24,994 nucleotides of DNA, from contig JASLDM010000001.1 in assembly GCA_030151565.1 (NCBI GenBank), positions 1 to 24,994 of the forward strand, given 5' to 3'. Below, piece after piece: positions 16,498 through 23,918 of this stretch. The stretch is from Flavobacterium sp. GTDB lineage: Bacteria > Bacteroidota > Bacteroidia > Flavobacteriales > Flavobacteriaceae. The notes beneath the pieces were generated by a model. That model worked only from the letters and a program-made list of their open reading frames with translations, was not told the DNA's origin and ran no database searches. How positions within the stretch are numbered: the stretch's first letter is position 1; each line of letters starts with the position of its first letter. The translations under genes and the position numbers were made by a program.

Positions 16498-18279
16498 TTA
16501 AAACTTCGGCAAAAAATTAGACATCCCCAATACTAACAACTCATATAATGCATCATTAAAAACTGTCATTTCACGTTTATTAATAGTATATCCTCCCAAC
16601 ATTAAAGCTTGCACGTACATTACTTTTACAAAAGCTTCCAAAAGCACCTCATCATCTAACAACAATAATTTAGATACCAATTCATTCTGCTGATTAAAAC
16701 ACAATGTTGGCCAAGCAACTTCTTTTTGATTCAAATGTTGCAAAGTTGCAGCAAATGGATTCGAAGTCTGTTCAAAACTCTGAATATTCTTTGCCTGTAC
16801 AGCTTGTTCTGTTGCAATATACAAAGCTGGTGTATCAATAGGCTCAAAACGTTTTAAAGTTGCTTTACAGTGATATGGATTAAGATATTTATCTGCTTCA
16901 ATCAAAAAGTTTTTAGCGGTTTCATCAAACTCTTTGACCTCATCAAACTCATCCAAAATATCCTGAGGAACTAGAAGTTCTAAAGTATAAGCATCTGAAC
17001 GTCGTTTTAATTTCTCGATCAAATCCGTTTCATAACTGTAAGCTGCATTGATAACCAATTTATGTTGTGAACCTGCAATTCGACGAATTTGACGAAAATC
17101 ATCCAAAGATGGTGTATAGTAAAGCGGATTATAATTTGTTTTAATCTCTTCAAAAGACAAGGTTCCTTGATTTGTTTCGAAAGGGAGGTAATCTGCAAAA
17201 AGATCCATAATTTCCATATCTGTAGCTGCTAAAGCCTTGATATACAAATGATGCACACTGATTAATTGTTGCAATGTTTTCACATCCGTCAAGGCCAACA
17301 CTTTCAAATAATCTTTAAAACAAGAACTCAATTCCTTCTTGGTCTGTAGCAATGTCGGTGTATTCATTAACGACTCCCGCGAAGCAGTAGGCTGCAGAGC
17401 ATTAGTGTTAAATATGCAACGTACAAAAGAGGTCCATTCAGGCAGTAAGTTAGTGGCCTGCTCGCCTAGATACATTCGCTTTAAAAAAATCTTATGTTCT
17501 TTTGTTGTCGTCGCATTTACTTTATACGGCAATACATAAGCAACACCACGAAGCGCTCCAACTTCTGATTCTAATCTAAAAACATCTAAAAAACGAGTTT
17601 TAAAAACAGTTTTCCCATAGTCTAACAGCTCTTCTTTTGAGCAATTAGAATCCATCCAAATTGGGTTACCATCTAGCAATTGCTCCTCTACGCCAGCCTG
17701 ATGTAAATAAACAGCAATAGGTAAAGCACTTCCATAAAACAACAACTGTTGCTTAATTTGCTCAATTTCAAAGAGATACAACCATTCTTTTTTAGCCTCA
17801 AGAATAACTCGTGTTCCTACTTCTTCTAAGGGTTCTATTTCCGAAACCTCGTACGTACCATCTGCCCGACCTGTCCATCTCACCGATGCTCCACCATAAA
17901 GAGATCGAGATTCTACCACTATGGTTTCACTTACCACCAAACAAGATAATAACCCAATACCAAATTTTCCAATCAAATCCTTATCTACTAAAGATCCTCT
18001 TTTTGAACTTTGCCCAATAACTGACAAGAATTGATGTACATCTTGCTCTGTCAATCCAACACCATTATCTTGAAAAATCAAACGATTATTTCCTTCAAAA
18101 AACAAATCTAATCGACCTGTAAATTCGGAATCAAGTCCCTTACGAACCGTTACAGCATCCATCCCATTCTGTAAAAGTTCTCTAATAAAAACAGTAGGAG
18201 AACTATAAATATGTTCGGACAGTAATGCAATCATCCCTTTTAAATCTACCTGAAATTGGTAAGCCGTTTCATCTTTCAT
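16498..18279 (-). CDS. Divergent HSP90/HtpG-family chaperone ATPase
   Basis: The 593-residue protein of the GHKL/Hsp90 family is slightly shorter than HtpG (about 620). The nucleotide-binding motifs are intact. E34, the usual catalytic glutamate, and N38 and D41 lie in FIRELLQNGMDAV; DNGVGL is at 71-76; the lid-type segment IGQSSKR is at 88-94; and IGKFGIGLLSC is at 103-113. The middle domain keeps the catalytic-loop arginine R301 in TASRESL. The last 65 residues (NELVSKLLLLDDEVLLEAF onward) resemble the HtpG C-terminal dimerisation region, though sequence between about 330 and 520 is poorly conserved. It is therefore likely an active ATPase but not the standard housekeeping HtpG. Its ATG directly abuts the Sel1 gene's stop codon (TAAATG), suggesting translational coupling and matched expression. 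Client and function are unknown. Confidence 0.92.
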   Translation of the reverse strand: MKDETAYQFQVDLKGMIALLSEHIYSSPTVFIRELLQNGMDAVTVRKGLDSEFTGRLDLFFEGNNRLIFQDNGVGLTEQDVHQFLSVIGQSSKRGSLVDKDLIGKFGIGLLSCLVVSETIVVESRSLYGGASVRWTGRADGTYEVSEIEPLEEVGTRVILEAKKEWLYLFEIEQIKQQLLFYGSALPIAVYLHQAGVEEQLLDGNPIWMDSNCSKEELLDYGKTVFKTRFLDVFRLESEVGALRGVAYVLPYKVNATTTKEHKIFLKRMYLGEQATNLLPEWTSFVRCIFNTNALQPTASRESLMNTPTLLQTKKELSSCFKDYLKVLALTDVKTLQQLISVHHLYIKALAATDMEIMDLFADYLPFETNQGTLSFEEIKTNYNPLYYTPSLDDFRQIRRIAGSQHKLVINAAYSYETDLIEKLKRRSDAYTLELLVPQDILDEFDEVKEFDETAKNFLIEADKYLNPYHCKATLKRFEPIDTPALYIATEQAVQAKNIQSFEQTSNPFAATLQHLNQKEVAWPTLCFNQQNELVSKLLLLDDEVLLEAFVKVMYVQALMLGGYTINKREMTVFNDALYELLVLGMSNFLPKF

Positions 18280-20802
18280 TTATTTTCTTCTTTTTCTAGG
18301 AGTCCCTACAATTTTCTGAGCTTCTTCACTACCATTCTCTGCCGCTTTTTGATACCATTCTAAGGCTAAATCTTCATTTTCTGCGACACCTTCTCCCTTC
18401 AAATAGCAGTTTGCTAATTCATATTGTGCAACCTCGAAATTTGCTGCTGCAGCTTGTTTTAAATACTCAATTGCTTCTTCTGCATTTTTCTCTGCACCAT
18501 CTCCTTTCAAAAGCATTAGCCCAACATAAGTTGCTGCATCATTATTCCCTCGATCTGCCACTTGTTTCAAATAATAAAAAGCTTCTATGCGATCTTGTGC
18601 TGTTCCATTTCCAAAATAATAGCTCAAACCCAATCTAAAAACTCCGGCATCGTAGCCACGATCAGCTGCAAGGGTATAATATTGAAAAGCTTTCTGATCG
18701 TCATTTTCAACACCGACCCCAAATTGATAACAAACCCCTATTCCTTCAGAAACAAACCCTTTTTCTTCTGCAATTGTGTAGTATTTAATAGCCTCATCAT
18801 AATTGTTTTCCCCATTTAAATCATACAAATAATAATCTCCCAATGCCAATGCTGCTAAAGGAGATCCGTTAGTAACACTCTTTTCAAACCACTTTTTCCC
18901 TTCTTCCCAATCAACTGTACCTAAAAAACCATAGGCATAATATCCCCCCAATTTATATTGTGCATAAGCAATTTCGTTTTGTGCAGCTTTAGTTAAATGC
19001 TCAAAAGCTTTTTCTAAAGATTCTTCCAATCCCCCATATCCATCTTCATAAGCTAATGCTAAATCAACGTCGGCATCTAAGTACCCAAATTCTAAAGCTT
19101 TCTTAAACAATTGTATAGCAGTCTTTCCATCTTCGGCGCAACCAATCCCATAACGGTAGCATCGAGCTAATTGGTAAATTGCCTCTGGTATTTCGACATC
19201 TGCAGCTATTTTAAAAAATTCAAAAGCCTGATCATAATCAGGTTCCCCAAAAACACCTTCTTCATAAAGATATCCCAAACGCAAAGCGGCATATGGATAA
19301 TCTTTATTCAAAGCCTGTTGTAGCAAGGTTTCTGCAGCTAGATAATCTTGAGCAACACCAAATCCTTGTTCTAAACAAATTGCAAGTTCTACTCTAGAAT
19401 AATTTGAATCGAATTGATCTATTGCTCGTTGATAATAAGCTACTGTCTTTTCTGGTTGTGGATCACCTGCATAACCATATTTATGATAACGAGCAGCAAG
19501 CTCCAAAGCTTGCGAATGGTCACGAGAAAGTGCCAACTCAAAAAAATCTAATGCTTTTTGATAATCGGGTTCATCCAAAAACTCTCCATTTTGATACCCC
19601 AAACCTAAGCGAAAAGGTGCAAAATCATCTCCTAATTCCAACGCGTGTTGCAACAGTTCTTTTCCTTTAGCGACATCCTTAACAACTTCTGGGTGTTCCA
19701 AAAATAAATTCGCTTTTTCAGAAAAAGCACGTGTGAAATTTTTAGCCATTGCACGTTCTAAATACAGCATTGCAGCATCAATATCTTGATAATTTTCACG
19801 ATAAATAGAAATCAAGCCGAGTTCATAATTTGCCTCAGCTAAATCATATTTTGCTGCCCTTTTAAAATAAGAAATCGCCAAATCAATATCAGGTGCTATA
19901 GCTGATTTTGGATATAACGCTACATATCCTAGCGCAAAACCAGCATAGAGAACTCCATAGTCAAAAGCTTCCTCTAGATCTGCTTTCCCTTGTTCTAAAC
20001 TTAAGTCAAAAGGAGAAAAATGCCCGTTTACAGTATGTAATCCTCGTAAATACAAACAGTGCTTACTACCATTTGCTACCCCTAAATTTAAATATTTTAA
20101 AGCATTGCCTAAATCATCTATTTTCAGATAATAATCGGCAACCATATACAATCCTTTATGTTCTTCGAATAATAAGTGTTCGAATTGTTTAAAAAAAAGT
20201 GTCGCTTGCTCAGCTGTTTCAATTGCACTATAAGCTATATTAGCCAGATACAATTCAGCATCTTTAAACCCCTTTTCTTTTGCTTCTTCCAAAAGTTCTA
20301 AAGCCTTTTCTGGGTTTCTATCACTTCCATTTAATCCCGAATACAATTCAAAACCAGATAAAGCCATACAAGCAGGATTGTTAATTAAAAGTCCTTGTTG
20401 TAAATAGTCTTTTGCTGCTTCAAAATCGCAATAGCCAACACGTGCCGTAGTCAATAATTCGTATTGCTGGCTATAGGCCTCAAAAAAACCATCTTTAATG
20501 AAAAGGTCATTTAGCTTTTTTGTTGTTTCGAACCATTCAGCATAATCGGCATCATCTAAATACATCGCACTATGCAATAACCAAGAATCTTGATACAACT
20601 GTACATACAAGTCTTTTAGAATCTGTTCTTTTGCCCCTATTTGATATCCTAATTGACAAATGGCGTGCGCCCTACACCAATCGGTCTGGACACTATAGTC
20701 ATTTGCTTCAAAATATTTCAGAGCCAAATCCTCGATGGTTTCAGGTTTATTTGCAGCTTCAGCAATAAAACTCAAATAATTTATTATGTATTTTCCTTTC
20801 AT
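18280..20802 (-). CDS. Large Sel1-repeat protein, first gene of the HSP90 cluster
   Basis: The 840-residue protein has no signal peptide or membrane helix and is predicted to be cytoplasmic. From about 140 to the end it consists of Sel1-like repeats of about 36 residues (pattern A-x2-LG-x2-Y-x2-G-x7-A-x2-Y-x-KAA-x2-G). The last five or so are nearest consensus, for example FRLGLSYYFGNGTAQDRIEA and YELANCYLKGEGVAENEDLA. The first 135 residues are a less regular helical region. The tail is basic (TPRKRRK). Sel1 repeats form extended superhelical scaffolds that bind other proteins. The first gene in the cluster, it joins the HSP90-like gene without a spacer, which suggests a client adaptor or co-chaperone for it; that is inference. 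A weak -7 element (TAAATTTA on the minus strand, 20851-20858) lies about 50 bp upstream. Confidence 0.93.
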   Translation of the reverse strand: MKGKYIINYLSFIAEAANKPETIEDLALKYFEANDYSVQTDWCRAHAICQLGYQIGAKEQILKDLYVQLYQDSWLLHSAMYLDDADYAEWFETTKKLNDLFIKDGFFEAYSQQYELLTTARVGYCDFEAAKDYLQQGLLINNPACMALSGFELYSGLNGSDRNPEKALELLEEAKEKGFKDAELYLANIAYSAIETAEQATLFFKQFEHLLFEEHKGLYMVADYYLKIDDLGNALKYLNLGVANGSKHCLYLRGLHTVNGHFSPFDLSLEQGKADLEEAFDYGVLYAGFALGYVALYPKSAIAPDIDLAISYFKRAAKYDLAEANYELGLISIYRENYQDIDAAMLYLERAMAKNFTRAFSEKANLFLEHPEVVKDVAKGKELLQHALELGDDFAPFRLGLGYQNGEFLDEPDYQKALDFFELALSRDHSQALELAARYHKYGYAGDPQPEKTVAYYQRAIDQFDSNYSRVELAICLEQGFGVAQDYLAAETLLQQALNKDYPYAALRLGYLYEEGVFGEPDYDQAFEFFKIAADVEIPEAIYQLARCYRYGIGCAEDGKTAIQLFKKALEFGYLDADVDLALAYEDGYGGLEESLEKAFEHLTKAAQNEIAYAQYKLGGYYAYGFLGTVDWEEGKKWFEKSVTNGSPLAALALGDYYLYDLNGENNYDEAIKYYTIAEEKGFVSEGIGVCYQFGVGVENDDQKAFQYYTLAADRGYDAGVFRLGLSYYFGNGTAQDRIEAFYYLKQVADRGNNDAATYVGLMLLKGDGAEKNAEEAIEYLKQAAAANFEVAQYELANCYLKGEGVAENEDLALEWYQKAAENGSEEAQKIVGTPRKRRK

Positions 20803-20887
20803 ATTTTTTCTTTTTTCTTTTTTCCTTCAAAACAACAAGGTTTGAATCCTTAAATTTAGGGAAGTAGAAAGGAAAAAGAAAGAAATA

Positions 20888-20905
20888 TTTAAGAAGTATC
20901 TTAAA
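20888..20905 (-). terminator. Possible weak terminator after the permease gene
   Basis: TTTAAGA and TCTTAAA flank a 4-base loop 5 bp beyond the permease stop codon; on the minus strand the hairpin is followed by TATTTCTTTC. The stem is entirely AT-rich apart from one pair and the T-run is broken, so termination may be leaky and read toward the Sel1 gene. Confidence 0.35.
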
Positions 20906-20910
20906 AAAAT

Positions 20911-22113
20911 TTAATCTAAATAATTAGCATTAACACGAGATGCTGCTATCCAAGAGGCAAAAAAGCCTAAAATAAAGACGGTAAAGAGTACCAATCCTAA
21001 ATTAAAAAAAGAAAAAGAAACAGGATAAGGAAGATCTGCTTGAATCATAAGCAATTCAAAACGTTGTTGCAAAAATACAACAACAACTCCCAACATTACA
21101 CCTACCAAACCGCCTAAGCCACTTATGATCATTCCTTGCATTAAAAAAACACGACGAATCTGTTTTAAAGACAATCCTAAATTACTTAAGGTTTTCATAT
21201 CAGCTTGTTTTTCTAGTATAATCATAATCATAGCCCCCACTATGGTAAACAAAGCTATAATAACAACTAATGTAACGATTAGATAAACAACTATATTCTC
21301 AGTATTCAACATACGATACAAGCTGTCGTTAAGCTGAATTCGGTTCTTGACAATTACAGCATCCCCGAATATTTCGTGAATTTTGGCGAGCGCCATTTTT
21401 TCACTAATTTTTGGTTTTAAAGCCAATTCAATATTGGTATATTGATCTTCTGTTAAACTCAATAATTCTTGAGCAACATCCAAAGAAGTATACACATATT
21501 TATCATCCAACTCATCATTGCGTAGCGAATAAATCCCTACAGGCACAAGATGTTTGCGGATAAATGCATTTTGCGGATTATCAATTGCTCCTTTTCCCGG
21601 TTTAATAGCAAAAGATTCAAAAGAATTTTCGGTATCGAAAAGCCCCATGGATAATCGGTACGAAATACCAAGTCCCACCACAACCTCATCAGAGTCTGGG
21701 GCCAACCATTGTCCATATAAAACATGCTCAGCCATTGGGCTTACAGTAGCATAAGCCGCATCCACTCCCTTAAGATACGCTACAGTTTGCTTCTCTTTAA
21801 ACAAAAACAAAACACGATCTTCTACAATTTTAGAAACCCCAGAAAAGATCGTTGTATCTGTTAAAGCCTGAAGCTGACTATCCGTTACTGTAAAATATTT
21901 ACCTTCCGCACTAAATAGTTTCAGCTCTGGATCTATTTCGTGTGTAAAAGACAAACTAAAGTTTCGCAATCCCCCAAATACAGATAGCACCACAAACATT
22001 GCCATCGCACTTACCACAATACCCATAGCGGCTATTCTAGTAATTACTTGGATTGCTTTGCTTCGGCTCTTACTAAAAGCATATCGCTTTGCGATGTAAA
22101 AAGGGAATTTCAA
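20911..22113 (-). CDS. FtsX/LolC-type ABC transporter permease
   Basis: This 400-residue inner-membrane protein has the LolC/LolE-like plan: TM1 at about 27-50 (ITRIAAMGIVVSAMAMFVVL), a periplasmic domain of about 210 residues and three C-terminal helices (about 275-300, 325-350, 370-392), with the FtsX-domain segment LSNLGLSLKQIRRVFLMQG. Proteins of this class work with a separate ATPase to extract lipoproteins or transmit mechanical force; no ATPase gene is adjacent, so the partner is elsewhere. The start codon is TTG at 22113, two bases after the rbfA stop. It is supported because the encoded opening MKFPFYIAKRYAFSKS has the character of family N-termini, while the first internal ATG (residue 31) would cut into TM1. 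The tight spacing implies cotranslation with rbfA. Confidence 0.88.
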   Translation of the reverse strand: MKFPFYIAKRYAFSKSRSKAIQVITRIAAMGIVVSAMAMFVVLSVFGGLRNFSLSFTHEIDPELKLFSAEGKYFTVTDSQLQALTDTTIFSGVSKIVEDRVLFLFKEKQTVAYLKGVDAAYATVSPMAEHVLYGQWLAPDSDEVVVGLGISYRLSMGLFDTENSFESFAIKPGKGAIDNPQNAFIRKHLVPVGIYSLRNDELDDKYVYTSLDVAQELLSLTEDQYTNIELALKPKISEKMALAKIHEIFGDAVIVKNRIQLNDSLYRMLNTENIVVYLIVTLVVIIALFTIVGAMIMIILEKQADMKTLSNLGLSLKQIRRVFLMQGMIISGLGGLVGVMLGVVVVFLQQRFELLMIQADLPYPVSFSFFNLGLVLFTVFILGFFASWIAASRVNANYLD

Positions 22114-22115
22114 AA

Positions 22116-22508
22116 CTATTTTTTCTTTCTACGTGCTAATAACTCGCGATTTTCAATCGGGTTCTCCTTTCCTTCTAAAGCCTTATCGATCTGCTCAATA
22201 TACTCTAAACTATCATCAATATAGAAAACCAAATTCGGAACTTTACGCAATTGATTTTTTACACGTTGCGCAAGATCGTGCTTAATCAATGGAGCATTTG
22301 ATTGGATTCCTTTTAATAATTCAGCCGCTTTCTCAGTCGGAAAAATACTTAAATGAACTTTTGCAATTGCTAAATCGCTTGTAACACTAACTTTTGATAC
22401 CGAAATAATCAAATTCGATATACCATTTTTACGTACTTCACCTTGCAAAATATCTACCAAATCATTTTGCAACAAAGCACCCATTTTTTTCTGTCTGTTT
22501 GTTTCCAT
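22116..22508 (-). CDS. rbfA: 30S ribosome-binding factor A
   Basis: RbfA is a small KH-domain protein that binds the 30S subunit during late maturation of 16S rRNA, important in the cold. The 130-residue sequence starts METNRQKKMGALLQNDLVDI. It shows the expected helix-strand pattern with VSKVSVTSDLAIAKVHLSIF, then KHDLAQRVKNQLRKVPNLVF and YIDDSLEYIEQIDKAL, and ends in a basic tail. The frame is open upstream to 22523, but the start at 22508 is preferred. It fits the family N-terminus, and a perfect -7 promoter element (22513-22520) lies only 4 bases upstream, which would make the message leaderless or nearly so. The permease gene follows after 2 bp. It is divergent from the methylmalonyl-CoA epimerase gene. 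Confidence 0.94.
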   Translation of the reverse strand: METNRQKKMGALLQNDLVDILQGEVRKNGISNLIISVSKVSVTSDLAIAKVHLSIFPTEKAAELLKGIQSNAPLIKHDLAQRVKNQLRKVPNLVFYIDDSLEYIEQIDKALEGKENPIENRELLARRKKK

Positions 22509-22512
22509 ACTG

Positions 22513-22520
22513 CAAAAATA
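22513..22520 (-). promoter_or_regulatory. -7 promoter element of rbfA
   Basis: On the minus strand TATTTTTG matches TAnnTTTG exactly. Transcription about 6 bases downstream would start at or beside the rbfA ATG. The -33 element is unclear. Confidence 0.4.
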
Positions 22521-22545
22521 CAATTTTTTGGATTGGATTCTTTTT

Positions 22546-22553
22546 TATCTTTG
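22546..22553 (+). promoter_or_regulatory. -7 promoter element of the methylmalonyl-CoA epimerase gene
   Basis: TATCTTTG matches TAnnTTTG exactly and lies 26 bp before the chosen ATG at 22580. That supports this start over the longer open frame, which would begin upstream of the promoter. Confidence 0.5.
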
Positions 22554-22579
22554 TGATATCAGACTTAAAGAAACATAAA

Positions 22580-22981
22580 ATGAAAAAAATAGAACATATT
22601 GGCATTGCTGTAAAAGATCTTGCGGCATCGAATCTGCTTTTCGAAAAACTCTTTGGAGCCCCTGCATATAAAGAAGAAGCAGTAGAAAGTGAAGGCGTTA
22701 AAACTTCTTTTTTTCTAAATGGCCCAAATAAAATTGAACTATTAGAAGCTACAAATCCAGACAGCCCTATTGCTAAATTTATAGAAAAAAAAGGCGAAGG
22801 CATCCACCACATTGCTTTTGATGTAGAAGATATCGAATTAGAAATGAAACGTTTAAGCGAAGAAGGTTTCACTTTATTGAATACTGTACCCAAAAAAGGC
22901 GCAGACAATAAACTAGTTTGTTTTTTACATCCTAAAACAACGAATGGCGTATTGATTGAACTTTGTCAAGAAATAAAATAA
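22580..22981 (+). CDS. mce: Methylmalonyl-CoA epimerase
   Basis: This enzyme interconverts the (R) and (S) forms of methylmalonyl-CoA in the propionyl-CoA/succinyl-CoA pathway, paired with methylmalonyl-CoA mutase encoded elsewhere. The 133-residue protein is one vicinal-oxygen-chelate fold. MKKIEHIGIAVKDLAAS gives the first metal histidine (H6); GIHHIAFDVED gives the second histidine and GVLIELCQE the metal glutamate. The intervening loop NPDSPIAKFIEKKGEG is typical of the epimerase and separates it from glyoxalase I. The frame is open back to 22499, but the earlier residues are hydrophobic and unlike the family, and the promoter lies inside them, so the ATG at 22580 is chosen. It is monocistronic as far as seen, with the CAU tRNA gene 62 bp downstream. 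Confidence 0.94.
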   Translation: MKKIEHIGIAVKDLAASNLLFEKLFGAPAYKEEAVESEGVKTSFFLNGPNKIELLEATNPDSPIAKFIEKKGEGIHHIAFDVEDIELEMKRLSEEGFTLLNTVPKKGADNKLVCFLHPKTTNGVLIELCQEIK

Positions 22982-22999
22982 TATTTTTATTAAAAATGC

Positions 23000-23030
23000 T
23001 TTGTAGTTTTAAAATAAAACTGTAATATTG
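23000..23030 (+). promoter_or_regulatory. Bacteroidetes-type promoter of the CAU-anticodon tRNA
   Basis: TTTG at 23000-23003 is followed after exactly 19 bp by TAATATTG (23023-23030), one mismatch from TAnnTTTG. The predicted start lies about 7 bases before the tRNA. This is the best two-part promoter in the window. Confidence 0.6.
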
Positions 23031-23043
23031 CAACCTCAAAACT

Positions 23044-23117
23044 GGTCTAATAGCTCAGTTGGTTAGAGCACCTGACTCATAATCAGGTGGTCCCTGGTTC
23101 GAGCCCAGGTTAGACCA
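23044..23117 (+). tRNA. tRNA with CAU anticodon (elongator Met, or Ile2 with lysidine)
   Basis: A full 74-nt cloverleaf can be folded: acceptor stem GGTCTAA/TTAGACC, D arm GCTC/GAGC with GG in the loop, anticodon stem CCTGA/TCAGG with loop CTCATAA (anticodon CAU), variable loop TGGTC and T arm CCTGG-TTCGAGC-CCAGG, with discriminator A. CCA is not encoded. It is not the initiator: the 1-72 pair is G-C and the anticodon stem lacks three consecutive G-C pairs. Between elongator Met and the isoleucine tRNA modified by TilS, the sequence alone does not decide. C4-G69 and the variable loop resemble Ile2, while U5-A68 does not. Confidence 0.95.
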
Positions 23118-23130
23118 CAGTTTTTAAATT

Positions 23131-23159
23131 AAGCACTTACATTTGTAGGTGCTTTTTTT
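23131..23159 (+). terminator. Rho-independent terminator after the CAU tRNA
   Basis: A ten-pair stem (AAGCACTTAC / GTAGGTGCTT, one G-U pair) with a four-base loop is followed by a T-run, 13 bp downstream of the tRNA. Confidence 0.85.
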
Positions 23160-23918
23160 ATTTCCCTAAGTTTACTCGACTCAATATAGATCAACTACAA
23201 AAGTTAGCAACTACGCAAAAACCTACTTAAGACGACTATTTTTCACTTCGCTTAATAATACTACTCGTTTAGTTAGTGCTGCATTTTTTACGATGCATTG
23301 ATTGACTATATTATGCTTTTGTATAGTAGTTGTTCGAGACTTCTTCGAGACAAGTACCACAGACACTCGGAAATCGGCTTTTTTTCGGTAGGTGTGTGGT
23401 ACGAATGTGGTGGATGTCTGGTAGAAGGTACATATAAGCTTGTATTGACACAGGATTGAAGTAGGTGAAGTAGTGTTTTCTTTTCAATTCCACCCCAACT
23501 TTTGAGACTACTCCATATTAAGTCGGAAATACATCACCTAGAAGCCTTTTTCCCGAACTAATTTTTAAATGAATTCAAGGATATAGCTTTACATTAAATC
23601 TTTGAAGTAGTATTCTAGAAGAAAACTAAACTTTTAATTGAACTTATCGTTAAAAACGAGTCTATCCATTTCGATTCGCACAACTCTTTTATTGGATACA
23701 ATACCCGAATCAAATTAAAGCACAACTTCAATTAAAAAAAACTACAATTTGAGTAGACTTTCTACACAATTTATAGAAACAAAAACAGATTTTTTTCTTA
23801 AAAAAACACTACTAATGTTAAAAACAAAGGAGTAAAGTTAAAAATCAAGCCAAAAAATCAAAAAAGATTATTATTGAACGATTATTGAATTGTATTAATC
23901 AAATCAAAAAAACATATT
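23160..23918. other. Gene-free 759-bp spacer with repeats and a start-less open frame
   Basis: No convincing gene lies between the tRNA terminator and the lipoprotein gene. On the minus strand an 86-codon open frame runs from a stop at 23484-23486 to TAG at 23223-23225. It lacks any ATG and ends in a basic stretch (KRVVLLSEVKNSRLK). A second 60-residue frame with an ATG overlaps it (23311-23493) but has no protein-like features. The part 23320-23480 is richer in G and shows short repeats: a direct repeat TTCGAGAC at 23333 and 23344, inverted repeats TGCAT/ATGCA at 23280-23297 and GTACCACA/TGTGGTAC at 23354-23402. The part from about 23560 on is very AT-rich and may hold a leader or promoter of the lipoprotein gene. 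A decayed gene, a dispersed repeat or a structured RNA are all possible. Confidence 0.5.

Noticed and set aside
15166..20802. The Sel1-HSP90 cluster as a mobile defence island
   Set aside because: No integrase, transposase, attachment repeat or nuclease/toxin effector was seen at its borders, so a defence role is only one open possibility.
22499..22579. N-terminal extension of the methylmalonyl-CoA epimerase frame
   Set aside because: The added 27 residues do not fit the family and the promoter -7 element lies within them.
22462..22908. 148-codon minus-strand frame across rbfA and mce
   Set aside because: It is antisense to the well-supported epimerase and overlaps the rbfA start in another frame; composition is that of an antisense shadow.
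23311..23493. 60-codon minus-strand frame with an ATG in the tRNA-lipoprotein spacer
   Set aside because: No signal, membrane or domain features; it overlaps a longer start-less frame and repeats. Kept as part of the unexplained spacer, not as a gene.
23753..23765. Small palindrome GTAGA-CTT-TCTAC
   Set aside because: Only five base pairs in AT-rich DNA; readily expected by chance.
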